From Dehalococcoidia bacterium (GTDB lineage: Bacteria > Chloroflexota > Dehalococcoidia > Lucifugimonadales > Lucifugimonadaceae), in contig PACM01000051.1 in the NCBI GenBank assembly GCA_002700125.1, positions 3,247 to 11,290 on the forward strand: a DNA stretch of 8,044 nt. Reading direction: 5' to 3'. The notes under the pieces are model-generated. The model was not told the DNA's origin. It searched no databases and saw only the letters and a program-made list of their open reading frames with translations. This document shows, piece by piece, positions 1 to 6,927 of the stretch (its first letter is position 1; the number at the start of each line of letters is the position of its first letter). Position numbers and translations under genes: made by a program.

Positions 1-98
1 GGAAGATTGATTAAGCAAAAAACAGGTTTATCAATATTAGTAAAATGATTCAAAAGAATCTTTTTTTCCTCTGCGTTAAATTCTTCCTGGTAATACAA
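1..98 (-). CDS. thyX: N-terminal fragment of a ThyX-like flavin-dependent thymidylate synthase
   Basis: This is the first 32 codons of a minus-strand gene that continues past the left edge. Reading down from 98 gives an open frame starting MYYQEEFNAEE, with the core FTNIDKPVFCLINLP. From memory this resembles the N-terminus of ThyX-family proteins, where an FTN-D-PVFAL-NLP segment precedes the ALFARYSR region. ThyX makes dTMP from dUMP using methylene-tetrahydrofolate, FAD and NAD(P)H. The start is forced to be TTG at 98-96 or later, because the preceding in-frame codon is TAA. The next candidate, TTG at residue 16, would remove conserved-looking sequence. No clear Shine-Dalgarno sequence is visible. 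The gene lies 16 bases after the E2 stop codon, so it is probably co-transcribed with the dehydrogenase genes. No catalytic motif falls in the window, so the call rests on about 15 residues. Confidence 0.55.
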   Translation of the reverse strand, partial: MYYQEEFNAEEKKILLNHFTNIDKPVFCLINL

Positions 99-114
99 TT
101 AATCGGTTTATTTT

Positions 115-1314
115 CTATGTAAATATTTGGTCAGGCGTCTCTAATAGTTGCTTAAGTTCCCCTAAGAACATTGCTGCTTCTGCGCCGTCATTAACTCTAT
201 GGTCAACCGATAAGGTCATCTTCATAATTTGAGAAACACCTACTTTACCAGCATTAACAACCGCCTCTTCTTTAATTTTTCCAACAGAAAGTATTGCACT
301 TTGAGGTGGTACTATAATCGCAGTAAATTCCTCTATATCAAACATTCCTAGATTACTTACACTGAATGTTCCTCCAGTGTTTTCTTCTTGTGAAAGCGGT
401 GCACCTTCTCCTTTAGCACGAGTAGCTAGATCTTTAGCTGCCTCTGAAATTTCTAATAAATTTTTACTTCCACAGTCTAGTACAGCAGGAACGATTAATC
501 CTTCAGGTAAAGCAATTGCAATCCCAATGTTTATGTTTTGATGTTCTATCAAATTACCTTCACTGAATGAGGAATTGAATTTTGGAAACTTTTTTAATGC
601 CTGAGAAGACGCGAACAAAATAACGTCATTTATAGAAACTTTTGAATTAGAGTTAGAATTATATTTTTCTCTAGCCTTGACAGTTGAAATCATGTCAACC
701 GCATTACTTATATAAAAATGAGGAATTTCACTTTTACTTTTACTAACTACTCCGGCAATGGCCTTTCTCATGGAGGTAAGGGGTATTTGATTACCTTCTG
801 GAGTTACAGAATTGCCAGATGAGGACGCAGATCCAGAAAATGCTTCCACATCTTCTTTTGTTATCCTGCCTCCTGGTCCAGTTCCTTGAACTTTAGAAAT
901 ATCAACACCTAAATCCTTAGCAAGTTTTTTTGCGATGGGAGATGCTTTCACTCTGGAACTGACTTGAGGAATACTTGATGTTACGTTACTTGAAAGACCG
1001 ACTTCTGAAGTATCGGGCACCTGAACAACTGGTTCTTCAGGTGAAGTATCGTTCTCAATTACAGGGATTTCATCTTCCTCTTCACCTACGTACGCGATCA
1101 GCTGTCCTACTGGAACTACTTGTCCTTCAGGGACTACTATTTTTTTTAGAATACCATCTCCATAAGATTCCATCTCAACGACTGTTTTGTCTGTTTCAAT
1201 TTCTGCAAGTTTATCCCCTCGTTTTACTTCGTCGCCTTCGCTCTTTAGCCATTTAACAATCGTGCCTTCAGTCATGTCTGCGCCCATACTTGGCATTGTT
1301 ACTTCGTTAATCAT
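115..1314 (-). CDS. pdhC: Dihydrolipoamide acyltransferase, E2 of a 2-oxoacid (probably pyruvate) dehydrogenase
   Basis: This E2 core protein transfers the acetyl group from its lipoyl arm to CoA in the cytosolic dehydrogenase complex. It has 399 residues, normal for an E2 with a single lipoyl domain. Residues 1-78 form the lipoyl domain, with the modified lysine at K43 in ETDKTVVEM. Residues 80-120 are an acidic, Ser/Thr/Pro-rich flexible linker. Residues 122-160 are the peripheral subunit-binding domain (ASPIAKKLA, GTGPGGRI). A second Ser/Gly-rich linker leads to the catalytic domain at about 176-399, which contains GGTFSVSNLGMFDIEEFTA and the active-site DHRVNDG (H372, D376). The ATG at 1314 gives the expected MINEVTMPSMGADMTEG opening and follows a good ribosome binding site. 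It lies 13 bases after the E1 beta stop. Acetoin or branched-chain specificity cannot be excluded from sequence alone. Confidence 0.93.
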   Translation of the reverse strand: MINEVTMPSMGADMTEGTIVKWLKSEGDEVKRGDKLAEIETDKTVVEMESYGDGILKKIVVPEGQVVPVGQLIAYVGEEEDEIPVIENDTSPEEPVVQVPDTSEVGLSSNVTSSIPQVSSRVKASPIAKKLAKDLGVDISKVQGTGPGGRITKEDVEAFSGSASSSGNSVTPEGNQIPLTSMRKAIAGVVSKSKSEIPHFYISNAVDMISTVKAREKYNSNSNSKVSINDVILFASSQALKKFPKFNSSFSEGNLIEHQNINIGIAIALPEGLIVPAVLDCGSKNLLEISEAAKDLATRAKGEGAPLSQEENTGGTFSVSNLGMFDIEEFTAIIVPPQSAILSVGKIKEEAVVNAGKVGVSQIMKMTLSVDHRVNDGAEAAMFLGELKQLLETPDQIFT

Positions 1315-1318
1315 TATT

Positions 1319-1324
1319 CCCTCT
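1319..1324 (-). promoter_or_regulatory. Ribosome binding site of the E2 gene
   Basis: The minus strand reads AGAGGG, then four bases, then the E2 start ATG. It lies in the 13-base gap after the E1 beta stop. This is the only strong Shine-Dalgarno match before any gene start in the window, and it supports the ATG at 1314. Confidence 0.6.
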
Positions 1325-1327
1325 ATT

Positions 1328-2305
1328 CTATAGACTATATCCGATTTCTAATGCTTTTATTATTTTAGGAACGCTTGCCATAGCGTGTTGCTCAAGCTTT
1401 CTACTGTACGGCCAAGGTACATCTTCACTTCCCACTCTAATTATAGGTCCGTCTAAATAATCACTGCTCTCTGATTGCACGGAAGCGGCCACTTCTGCCA
1501 TTACTCCTCCTGTTTTTCTTGCAGTATCTAGAAGTAAAAGTCTACCTGTCTTTTGAACTGATGAAATTATCGTTTCAAGATCTAAAGGATTTAGGCTTCT
1601 AAGATCTATTACTTCAGCATCAATATCTTTCTTTTGTAACTCCTCTTGAGCTTTCTCAATCATCGGCATTCCATGTCCGTAGGATACTAGAGTAACGTCA
1701 GTACCTTGCTTTCTGATCATTGCTTTTCCAATTTCAACTTCAAAATACTCATCACTAACCTCGCCTTTTAAACCATACAATCCTGCGGACTCAGCAAATA
1801 TTACAGGGTTAGGATCTTTGATGGAGGCTCTCAAAAGTCCTAAGGCATCTGAAGGATTTGATGGTGCTACTACCTTTAATCCTGGGATTTCACAAAGCCA
1901 AGTTTCAAAGCTTTGAGAGTGAGTCGCACCTAATTGCATCCCTGCGCCTGTAGGTGCTCTTATAACCATCGGAACATTAATTTGTCCCCCAGACATATAC
2001 CTGATGTTTGCAGCCATATTCACTATTTGGTCAAAACCTACTAGAGCAAAGCTCATCGACATTAGTTCTACTATAGGTTTCAATCCAGATGCAGCGCTTC
2101 CTATTCCAGCTCCAATAAAAGAGGCTTCAGATATTGGAGTGTCTTTTATTCTTTCAGGCCCGTATTTTTCAAGAAATCCAGAAGTTATTGCGTACGCCCC
2201 ACCATAAGCACCTACATCTTCACCCATGATAAAGACATCAGGGTCACCATCCAGTGCCTCTATTAAACCTCGTTGAATAGATTGTCTTAGAGTAATCTCA
2301 GTCAT
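1328..2305 (-). CDS. pdhB: 2-oxoacid (pyruvate) dehydrogenase E1 component, beta subunit
   Basis: The beta subunit of the thiamine-diphosphate-dependent E1 pairs with the alpha subunit encoded just upstream. Together they decarboxylate the 2-oxoacid and acylate the E2 lipoyl group. The length of 325 residues is typical. Landmarks are GEDVGAYGGAY (28-38), DTPISEASFIGAGIG (55-69) with the cofactor-activating glutamate E60, and GATHSQSFE (126-134), whose H129 matches the active-site histidine of this family. The VVAPSNPSDA segment follows, and the C-terminal transketolase-type domain covers roughly residues 195-325. The start ATG shares one base with the stop of the alpha gene (TAATG), and no Shine-Dalgarno sequence is visible, so translation is probably coupled to the alpha gene. 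No truncation or missing key residue was noticed. Confidence 0.93.
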   Translation of the reverse strand: MTEITLRQSIQRGLIEALDGDPDVFIMGEDVGAYGGAYAITSGFLEKYGPERIKDTPISEASFIGAGIGSAASGLKPIVELMSMSFALVGFDQIVNMAANIRYMSGGQINVPMVIRAPTGAGMQLGATHSQSFETWLCEIPGLKVVAPSNPSDALGLLRASIKDPNPVIFAESAGLYGLKGEVSDEYFEVEIGKAMIRKQGTDVTLVSYGHGMPMIEKAQEELQKKDIDAEVIDLRSLNPLDLETIISSVQKTGRLLLLDTARKTGGVMAEVAASVQSESSDYLDGPIIRVGSEDVPWPYSRKLEQHAMASVPKIIKALEIGYSL

Positions 2306-3270
2306 TAAGCATAAATGTCATTGTTTAATTCTTTCAAGTCAGGTTCAGGGCTTTCACTAGCAAATCTTACTGCTTCATCTATAATCTGATCAATATCATT
2401 GATTATAGAATTCATTTCAGATTGAGTTGCAATACCTTCGCTAATTAAATATTTTGGAAAGGTGATCAAAGGATCTTTCTGTTTCCACCCTTCAACTTCT
2501 TTTTCATTCCTATATTTAGCTGGATCGGCCATAGAATGACCTTGGAACCTGAACGTTGTAGCTTCTATAAAGCACGGGCCTTGCCCTTGTCTTATTTTTT
2601 TTATCGCCTCTTCGGTGGTCTCTTTAACCGCTAGAACATCCATACCATCAACTTGTGAGCTTGTAATGTCATACCCATCTGCCAAATTACTGAAGGATTT
2701 TCCATTTGAGCGTATATTTTCAACTCTTGTACCCATTCCATAAAAATTATTCTCTAAAAAAAATAGAATTGGCAATTTCCATACGCTCGCTAGATTCATA
2801 GTTTCATGAAATGTTCCTTGGTTGGTAGCACCATCTCCGAAGAACACCACGGTAACAGTATCCTGATGTCTATATTGAGAAGCAAGAGCAAATCCTGCGG
2901 CTAAAGGTATTTGAGCCCCCACAATTGCGTGGCCTCCCATAAAATTCTTCTTAGCATCAAATAAATGCATAGAACCTCCTTTACCTCTACTTACACCTGT
3001 CCTTTTTCCGAAAAGCTCAGCCATTAGAGCGCTCGGATCAAGACCTCTCGCAATAGCATGCCCATGATCTCTATAGTGGGTAACAATAAAATCATCTTCT
3101 CGGAGAGCAGATATCGATCCTACAGCAATGGCTTCTTCGCCGGTGTATAAATGTAAAAAGCCCCTAATTAAGCCTCTGGAATAGTTTTCCCCGCAAGACT
3201 CCTCAAACCGCCGGATGAGATACATTTTTCTATACAATTCTAAATATTCAGATTTCTGCATATTTAACAT
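2305..3270 (-). CDS. pdhA: 2-oxoacid (pyruvate) dehydrogenase E1 component, alpha subunit
   Basis: The alpha subunit of the heterotetrameric E1 binds thiamine diphosphate and catalyses decarboxylation of the 2-oxoacid. It has 321 residues, the usual size for bacterial PDH or acetoin-dehydrogenase alpha chains. The thiamine diphosphate motif starts with GDGATNQG (145-152) and ends with the asparagine pair in LENNF (N174-N175). Other landmarks are FLHLYTGEEA (38-47), THYRDHGH (64-71), GKGGSMHLFD (96-105), GGHAIVGAQ (112-120) and the active-site loop FRFQGHSMADP (240-250). Two starts are possible: ATG at 3270 (MLNMQKSEY) or ATG at 3261 (MQKSEY). Neither has a Shine-Dalgarno sequence, and a candidate -10 box lies only four bases before the first. 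The next gene downstream overlaps by one base. Pyruvate is the most likely substrate, but the acetoin type (AcoA) has nearly the same motifs. Confidence 0.92.
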   Translation of the reverse strand: MLNMQKSEYLELYRKMYLIRRFEESCGENYSRGLIRGFLHLYTGEEAIAVGSISALREDDFIVTHYRDHGHAIARGLDPSALMAELFGKRTGVSRGKGGSMHLFDAKKNFMGGHAIVGAQIPLAAGFALASQYRHQDTVTVVFFGDGATNQGTFHETMNLASVWKLPILFFLENNFYGMGTRVENIRSNGKSFSNLADGYDITSSQVDGMDVLAVKETTEEAIKKIRQGQGPCFIEATTFRFQGHSMADPAKYRNEKEVEGWKQKDPLITFPKYLISEGIATQSEMNSIINDIDQIIDEAVRFASESPEPDLKELNNDIYA

Positions 3271-3274
3271 CTAA

Positions 3275-3304
3275 CTTATAGTTACTTCTGAAACAATCAT
3301 ACAA
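3275..3304 (-). promoter_or_regulatory. Candidate promoter for the pdhABC operon
   Basis: In the 66-base gap between folD and pdhA, the minus strand carries TATAAG (3280-3275, five of six matches to a -10 box). It is preceded at 18 bases by TTGTAT (3304-3299, a poor -35 match). A start site about seven bases after the -10 box would fall at or inside the first ATG (3270). That favours either a leaderless message or use of the ATG at 3261. An 11-base palindrome, TTCATAATGAA (3315-3325), lies just upstream and could be part of an operator. All of this comes from short AT-rich matches, so it is weak. Confidence 0.3.
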
Positions 3305-3336
3305 TACATCAAGCTTCATAATGAAACAAAAAAAAT

Positions 3337-4203
3337 TCACAACTGCGTTGATAAAGAAACATTTTTCATTAACATCGCTATAGTCATAGGGCCTACACCT
3401 CCTGGAACAGGAGTAATCATCGATGCTTTAGTTTTTGCGCTATCAAAATCAACATCACCGACTAAGCGATATCCAGATTTTTTTGTTTGATCTTCTATTT
3501 TATTAATACCTACATCAATAACTATCGCACCTTTTTTAATCATCGAACCGTTAATCGTATTCGCTGATCCAGTCGAAACAATTAAAACGTCAGCTTGCGA
3601 GGTAAAGTCAATCAAATTACTAGTCCAGCTATGGCATAAAGTGACAGTTGCATTAGAATTGGCTCCTTTGCCACTCATTATAATAGACAATGGTCTGCCT
3701 ACAATTTTACTTCTGCCTACAATAACCACATTTCGACCTTTTAACTCTACCCCCATTCTATTTATCAATTCAATTATTCCAAGCGGTGTAGCGGGTACAA
3801 ATCGTGGATTACCAGAGACTAATAATCCAATATTTTCTGTGGTAAGGCCGTCGACATCCTTGTTTGGGTCTATAAATTCAATCAGTTTCTCCGAGTCAAG
3901 GTGATCTGGTAGAGGCAGTTGCAGTAAAATTCCGTCCACATCCTTATTATCATTTTTTTTCTTTATATCACTTTCAATTTCTTCTTCTGAAGCAGATGAA
4001 TCAAAACGAGTTAAATTTCCAAAAATGCCTACATATTTACAAGCTTTCAATTTTTCGCGTACGTATACTTCTGAAGCAGGATTATTGCCAATAAGAATGA
4101 TGGATAAATAGGGAGCTCTTCCCAATTTGCTTGTAATTGTCTTTATCTCAGAAGAAAGCTCTTCCATAATATTTTTTGAAATTTGTTTTCCATCGATTAA
4201 CAT
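3337..4203 (-). CDS. folD: Bifunctional methylenetetrahydrofolate dehydrogenase / methenyltetrahydrofolate cyclohydrolase
   Basis: FolD interconverts 5,10-methylene-, methenyl- and 10-formyl-tetrahydrofolate in the cytosol, normally with NADP(H), feeding purine, formyl-methionine and thymidylate synthesis. From the ATG at 4203 it has 288 residues, the normal family length. Folate-site motifs are NPASEVYVREKLKAC, with tyrosine 47 and catalytic lysine 51, then DGILLQLPLP (Q95) and KDVDGL (D118). The nucleotide-binding signature GRSKIVGRP (about 163-171) and the C-terminal PVPGGVGPMT are intact. The frame is open back to a TTG at 4236, but the extra 11 residues look unlike the family. The ATG gives MLIDGKQIS, matching the usual opening, so I chose it; it has no Shine-Dalgarno sequence. 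The gene is divergent from acpS and heads the leftward block, 66 bases before pdhA. A ThyX-like gene at the far end of that block would share the methylene-folate pool. Confidence 0.95.
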   Translation of the reverse strand: MLIDGKQISKNIMEELSSEIKTITSKLGRAPYLSIILIGNNPASEVYVREKLKACKYVGIFGNLTRFDSSASEEEIESDIKKKNDNKDVDGILLQLPLPDHLDSEKLIEFIDPNKDVDGLTTENIGLLVSGNPRFVPATPLGIIELINRMGVELKGRNVVIVGRSKIVGRPLSIIMSGKGANSNATVTLCHSWTSNLIDFTSQADVLIVSTGSANTINGSMIKKGAIVIDVGINKIEDQTKKSGYRLVGDVDFDSAKTKASMITPVPGGVGPMTIAMLMKNVSLSTQL

Positions 4204-4264
4204 CAGAGAGTTACAATACTTGTTTATATAATTCAAGTCTACAATTTACCATTGCCAAGAAAAA
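4204..4264. promoter_or_regulatory. Divergent folD/acpS control region with a symmetrical -10 box
   Basis: These 61 bases must drive both blocks. The palindrome TTATATAA (4224-4231) gives a perfect -10 box, TATAAT, on the plus strand (4227-4232) and TATAAA on the minus strand (4228-4223). The predicted start sites are near 4239 for acpS and near 4216 for folD, giving leaders of about 26 and 13 bases. Neither direction has a convincing -35 box at 16-18 bases. A flanking inverted repeat ACTTG / CAAGT (4218-4222 and 4234-4238) is centred on the box. TACAAT occurs twice as a direct repeat (4212-4217 and 4240-4245). AAGAAAA just before the acpS ATG is at best a weak ribosome binding site. That a shared control region lies here is near certain from the gene layout; the individual boxes are inferred. 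Confidence 0.5.
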
Positions 4265-4624
4265 ATGCACATAGGGATAGACATAATAGAAATAGACAGA
4301 ATAGCCTCTGTACTGAAAAAACACCCTACTAGATTTTTAGAAAAAATCTTTACAAGTTATGAAATAAACTATTGTAGGGGCAGACCTGCTCAACTGGCAG
4401 CTAGATTTGCTTCTAAAGAAGCTACTATGAAGGCATTGGGGACTGGCATTAGAGGGGTCGGATGGAAAGAAGTTGAAGTACAAAGGCACCCTGGAGGAAA
4501 ACCATACATAATACTACATGGGAGAGCTAAAATAAGAGCAGAAAAAATGCACATACAATCTATAGAGTTAAGTATTAGTCACTCAAAAAACTTAGCAACA
4601 GCGATAGTCCATATGGCCTCATGA
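4265..4624 (+). CDS. acpS: Holo-[acyl-carrier-protein] synthase
   Basis: AcpS moves the 4'-phosphopantetheine group from CoA to the conserved serine of acyl carrier protein, which switches on fatty acid synthesis. It has 119 residues, typical for the small trimeric AcpS family. The N-terminal signature GIDIIEIDRI (4-13) includes the magnesium ligand D6. The second signature, ARFASKEATMKALGTG (46-61), includes E52, the expected second metal ligand. GVGWKEVEV and the C-terminal strand LSISHSKNLATAIVH complete the fold. The ATG at 4265 gives the normal opening. The stop overlaps the nnr start in an ATGA arrangement, a pairing often seen in bacteria. Downstream coaX and coaBC make the CoA that this enzyme consumes. 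Confidence 0.95.
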   Translation: MHIGIDIIEIDRIASVLKKHPTRFLEKIFTSYEINYCRGRPAQLAARFASKEATMKALGTGIRGVGWKEVEVQRHPGGKPYIILHGRAKIRAEKMHIQSIELSISHSKNLATAIVHMAS

Positions 4625-6147
4625 TACCTGTTATTGAACCTTCAGAAATTAAGATTTTAGAAAATCACTTACTCCAAAAAAATGAAGATAATAATTTATT
4701 GCAAGCAAAAGCTGTTGATGGTGTAGTCAAGCTGTTAAAACCTAGATTGAGTTCTTATTCCTCTTTAATCATATTAGTTGGAACAGGCCTCAATGGAAAA
4801 GATGGGCTTCTTATTGGAAAAAAAATACAGGATGACATTGAAGAAATACAAGTTAAATTTTTGAGTATCGCAAGCTCAAAGTCCTCAACAAATAACCTTG
4901 TGATAGCAGAAAGTTTAAACATTCCTCTAGAAGCTGCAGATGAGTCTTCGTTGAATAAATTAAACATGAAGAATTACTTGATAATAGATGCGATCTTAGG
5001 AATTTCATCTAGATTACCTATGAGGCCGCAAATCTCAGAAAAACTAAAGTTAATAAATGACTTAAAATTAAAAACATCTTCATATTTAATCTCATTAGAC
5101 CTTCCGAGTGGATTTGACCCAGAGTCTGGACAAAGCGACCCCAACACTATAGTGGCAGAAGAAGTATTTTTTTTGGGATACCAAACTTCACAGACTCTTT
5201 CTGATCCAGCACGGTTCACATCTAGTCAATATATAGATTTAGGTGTACTAGAACAAGATTTATCGGAATTAAATATAAATAATACTCAAGTAATAACTAC
5301 AACCCTTGCTAATAATATTTACCCAGAAAGATCTGATGCTTTACATAAAAATAGATTTGGTTCACACCTTATCATTGCTGGTTCTTCCAAATATCCTGGC
5401 GCTGGGATCCTTTGCGCCAGAGCATCTAATAAAAGTGGAGCTGGATATACTACTCTTGCATCAACGTCAAGAATTATAGAAGAGGCAGTTGCAGTAGTAC
5501 CAGAAGTTATGTTCATATCCTTAACTGATATAAAGGAAAATACAGATTCTTTTTTTAGCAAAATTGATAAATATGATTCCCTATCTATAGGTAGCGGGCT
5601 CGGAACATCTGAATTATCAAAAATCATCCTCTCATCATTGGAAGAATATTTAACTAATTCATCAATAGATCAAAATATAGTGATCGATGCTGACGCGTTA
5701 AACATATTAAGTGAAAAGACTTATTGGTGGGAAAGTTTTCCTGAAACAACCACTATTACACCGCACTTAGGAGAAATAGAAAAACTTGCGAAAATTGATA
5801 AGAAGAATATAAATTTGCAGGTAATTTCATCTCTTGCGAAAGACTGGAAGAAAATAATTGTTATGAAGGGCCCAAACACTGCAGTAGCATTTCCAGATGG
5901 CTCAATAAAAGTTAATACAAAGCCTAATGGAGGAATGTCTAAGCCAGGCATGGGGGATGTCTTAACAGGCATCATTGGCAGTTTAGCATCAAATCCTCAA
6001 ATTCCTTTGTCAGACGCAACGGCTTTAGGCGTATTTATTCATAGCATGGCAGGCAAATTGGCAAGAGATAAATACGGCTCAACTTCAATGACATCATCAG
6101 ATGTGATATCTTTCATACCGCAGATATTTAAATATATAGAAAATTAG
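4621..6147 (+). CDS. nnr: Bifunctional NAD(P)H-hydrate epimerase / ADP-dependent (S)-NAD(P)H-hydrate dehydratase
   Basis: Nnr repairs NADH and NADPH damaged by hydration. The N-terminal YjeF-type domain (about 1-215) interconverts R and S hydrates, and the C-terminal ribokinase-like domain (about 235-508) dehydrates the S form using ADP. At 508 residues it is normal for the fused form. The epimerase domain keeps D61, D123 and the SLDLPSGFD segment (158-166). However, its usual NNGGDG motif reads LNGKDG (57-62), and the usual GTG after DALF reads GIS (127-129). The dehydratase domain has IAGSSKYPGAG, SGAGYTTLA, VIDADALN (354-361), TPHLGE, MKGPNTAV and GMGDVLTG (443-450) with catalytic-type D446. 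The usual TGG just before that reads KPG. It starts inside the acpS stop (ATGA) without a Shine-Dalgarno sequence. Dehydratase function is likely; the epimerase half is less certain. Confidence 0.92.
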   Translation: MIPVIEPSEIKILENHLLQKNEDNNLLQAKAVDGVVKLLKPRLSSYSSLIILVGTGLNGKDGLLIGKKIQDDIEEIQVKFLSIASSKSSTNNLVIAESLNIPLEAADESSLNKLNMKNYLIIDAILGISSRLPMRPQISEKLKLINDLKLKTSSYLISLDLPSGFDPESGQSDPNTIVAEEVFFLGYQTSQTLSDPARFTSSQYIDLGVLEQDLSELNINNTQVITTTLANNIYPERSDALHKNRFGSHLIIAGSSKYPGAGILCARASNKSGAGYTTLASTSRIIEEAVAVVPEVMFISLTDIKENTDSFFSKIDKYDSLSIGSGLGTSELSKIILSSLEEYLTNSSIDQNIVIDADALNILSEKTYWWESFPETTTITPHLGEIEKLAKIDKKNINLQVISSLAKDWKKIIVMKGPNTAVAFPDGSIKVNTKPNGGMSKPGMGDVLTGIIGSLASNPQIPLSDATALGVFIHSMAGKLARDKYGSTSMTSSDVISFIPQIFKYIEN

Positions 6148-6153
6148 CTCAAT

Positions 6154-6927
6154 ATGTTAATTGCGATAGACATTGGTAATAGTGCAATAAAGATAGGGGT
6201 GTATAAAAATCACCCTACAAATTTTGATATTGAAGTCTCTAGTATTGAAAAAGATTATGACAGCTTTTCAAAATCTCTCAGCTTAATTATTAAATCTTCA
6301 AGATCTAAACCAGAAGTAATCATTGGCTCCGTAGTACCAAGCCTCGATGAGCCCGTTATCCAATTGTTTAGAGAAAAATTTAGAATTAAGCCTATGATTG
6401 TGGACGTAAAATTAAAAACAGGTGTTACATTTAATTACAATCCAATTGATGCAATAGGCGCAGACAGGATAGCTGATTCTGTGGCCGTTAATAACCTATA
6501 CCAAAATAATTTAACTAAGATAGTCGTAGATTTCGGAACTGCAACAGTTTTTGAAATTATCTCTAGTAAAGGAGAATTCTTAGGTGGGTCAATATTTCCT
6601 GGATTAGAAGTTTCGTCAGAAGCGTTGTTCAAAAAAACTTCTCTTCTTGAAAAAATAAACTTCGAAGAAATTGGTAGCGACGAAAAAATCATAGGAAATT
6701 CTACAAATCAGTCTCTCAAATCATCTCTATTTTGGGGGTACATTTCACTTACCGAAGGAATGATAGATAAAATATTAAATGAATTAAATACTCCTAGAAG
6801 TAAGGCTTTTGTTATCGGAACTGGGGGATTTGCTTCCCTAATAAGCAATCAAACTCCAGTTTTTGATAAGATAGAGCCTAATTTAACTTTAGAAGGACTA
6901 AGAATAATTTATGAACTAAATAAATGA
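6154..6927 (+). CDS. coaX: Type III pantothenate kinase
   Basis: CoaX catalyses the first committed step of CoA synthesis, phosphorylation of pantothenate to 4'-phosphopantothenate. Unlike type I CoaA it belongs to the ASKHA fold, generally needs a monovalent cation and is not feedback-inhibited by CoA. It has 257 residues, as expected. Landmarks are the phosphate-binding IAIDIGNSAIKIGV with D6, NYNPIDAIGADRI with the catalytic-type aspartate D104, the second phosphate loop VVDFGTATVFE (124-134), GGSIFPGL (144-151) and IGTGGFA (221-227). The ATG lies six bases after the nnr stop with no clear Shine-Dalgarno sequence. The stop overlaps the ATG of coaBC (ATGA). Its next-step enzyme being the downstream gene strongly supports the assignment. 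Confidence 0.95.
   Translation: MLIAIDIGNSAIKIGVYKNHPTNFDIEVSSIEKDYDSFSKSLSLIIKSSRSKPEVIIGSVVPSLDEPVIQLFREKFRIKPMIVDVKLKTGVTFNYNPIDAIGADRIADSVAVNNLYQNNLTKIVVDFGTATVFEIISSKGEFLGGSIFPGLEVSSEALFKKTSLLEKINFEEIGSDEKIIGNSTNQSLKSSLFWGYISLTEGMIDKILNELNTPRSKAFVIGTGGFASLISNQTPVFDKIEPNLTLEGLRIIYELNK

Noticed and set aside
975..1256. A 93-codon open frame on the plus strand opposite the N-terminal third of the E2 gene.
   Set aside because: It lies fully inside the antisense of a confidently assigned E2 lipoyl domain and linker, its product is Leu/Arg-rich with no recognisable domain, and it has no promoter or ribosome binding site.
3328..3350. A possible terminator at the end of folD: a CAAC/GTTG stem followed on the minus strand by eight T residues.
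   Set aside because: The stem is only four base pairs with a three-base loop and overlaps the last folD codons. It is too weak to support a terminator, though the T run is real.
4204..4236. An N-terminal extension of folD starting from TTG at 4236.
   Set aside because: The 11 added residues do not resemble the FolD N-terminus, they cover the candidate promoter box, and the ATG at 4203 gives the family-typical start.
5319..5627. Several open frames of 70-102 codons on the minus strand within nnr (also 4755-4967, 4974-5219 and 5721-5975).
   Set aside because: They are antisense shadows of a well-supported coding frame, with no recognisable domains and no start signals.
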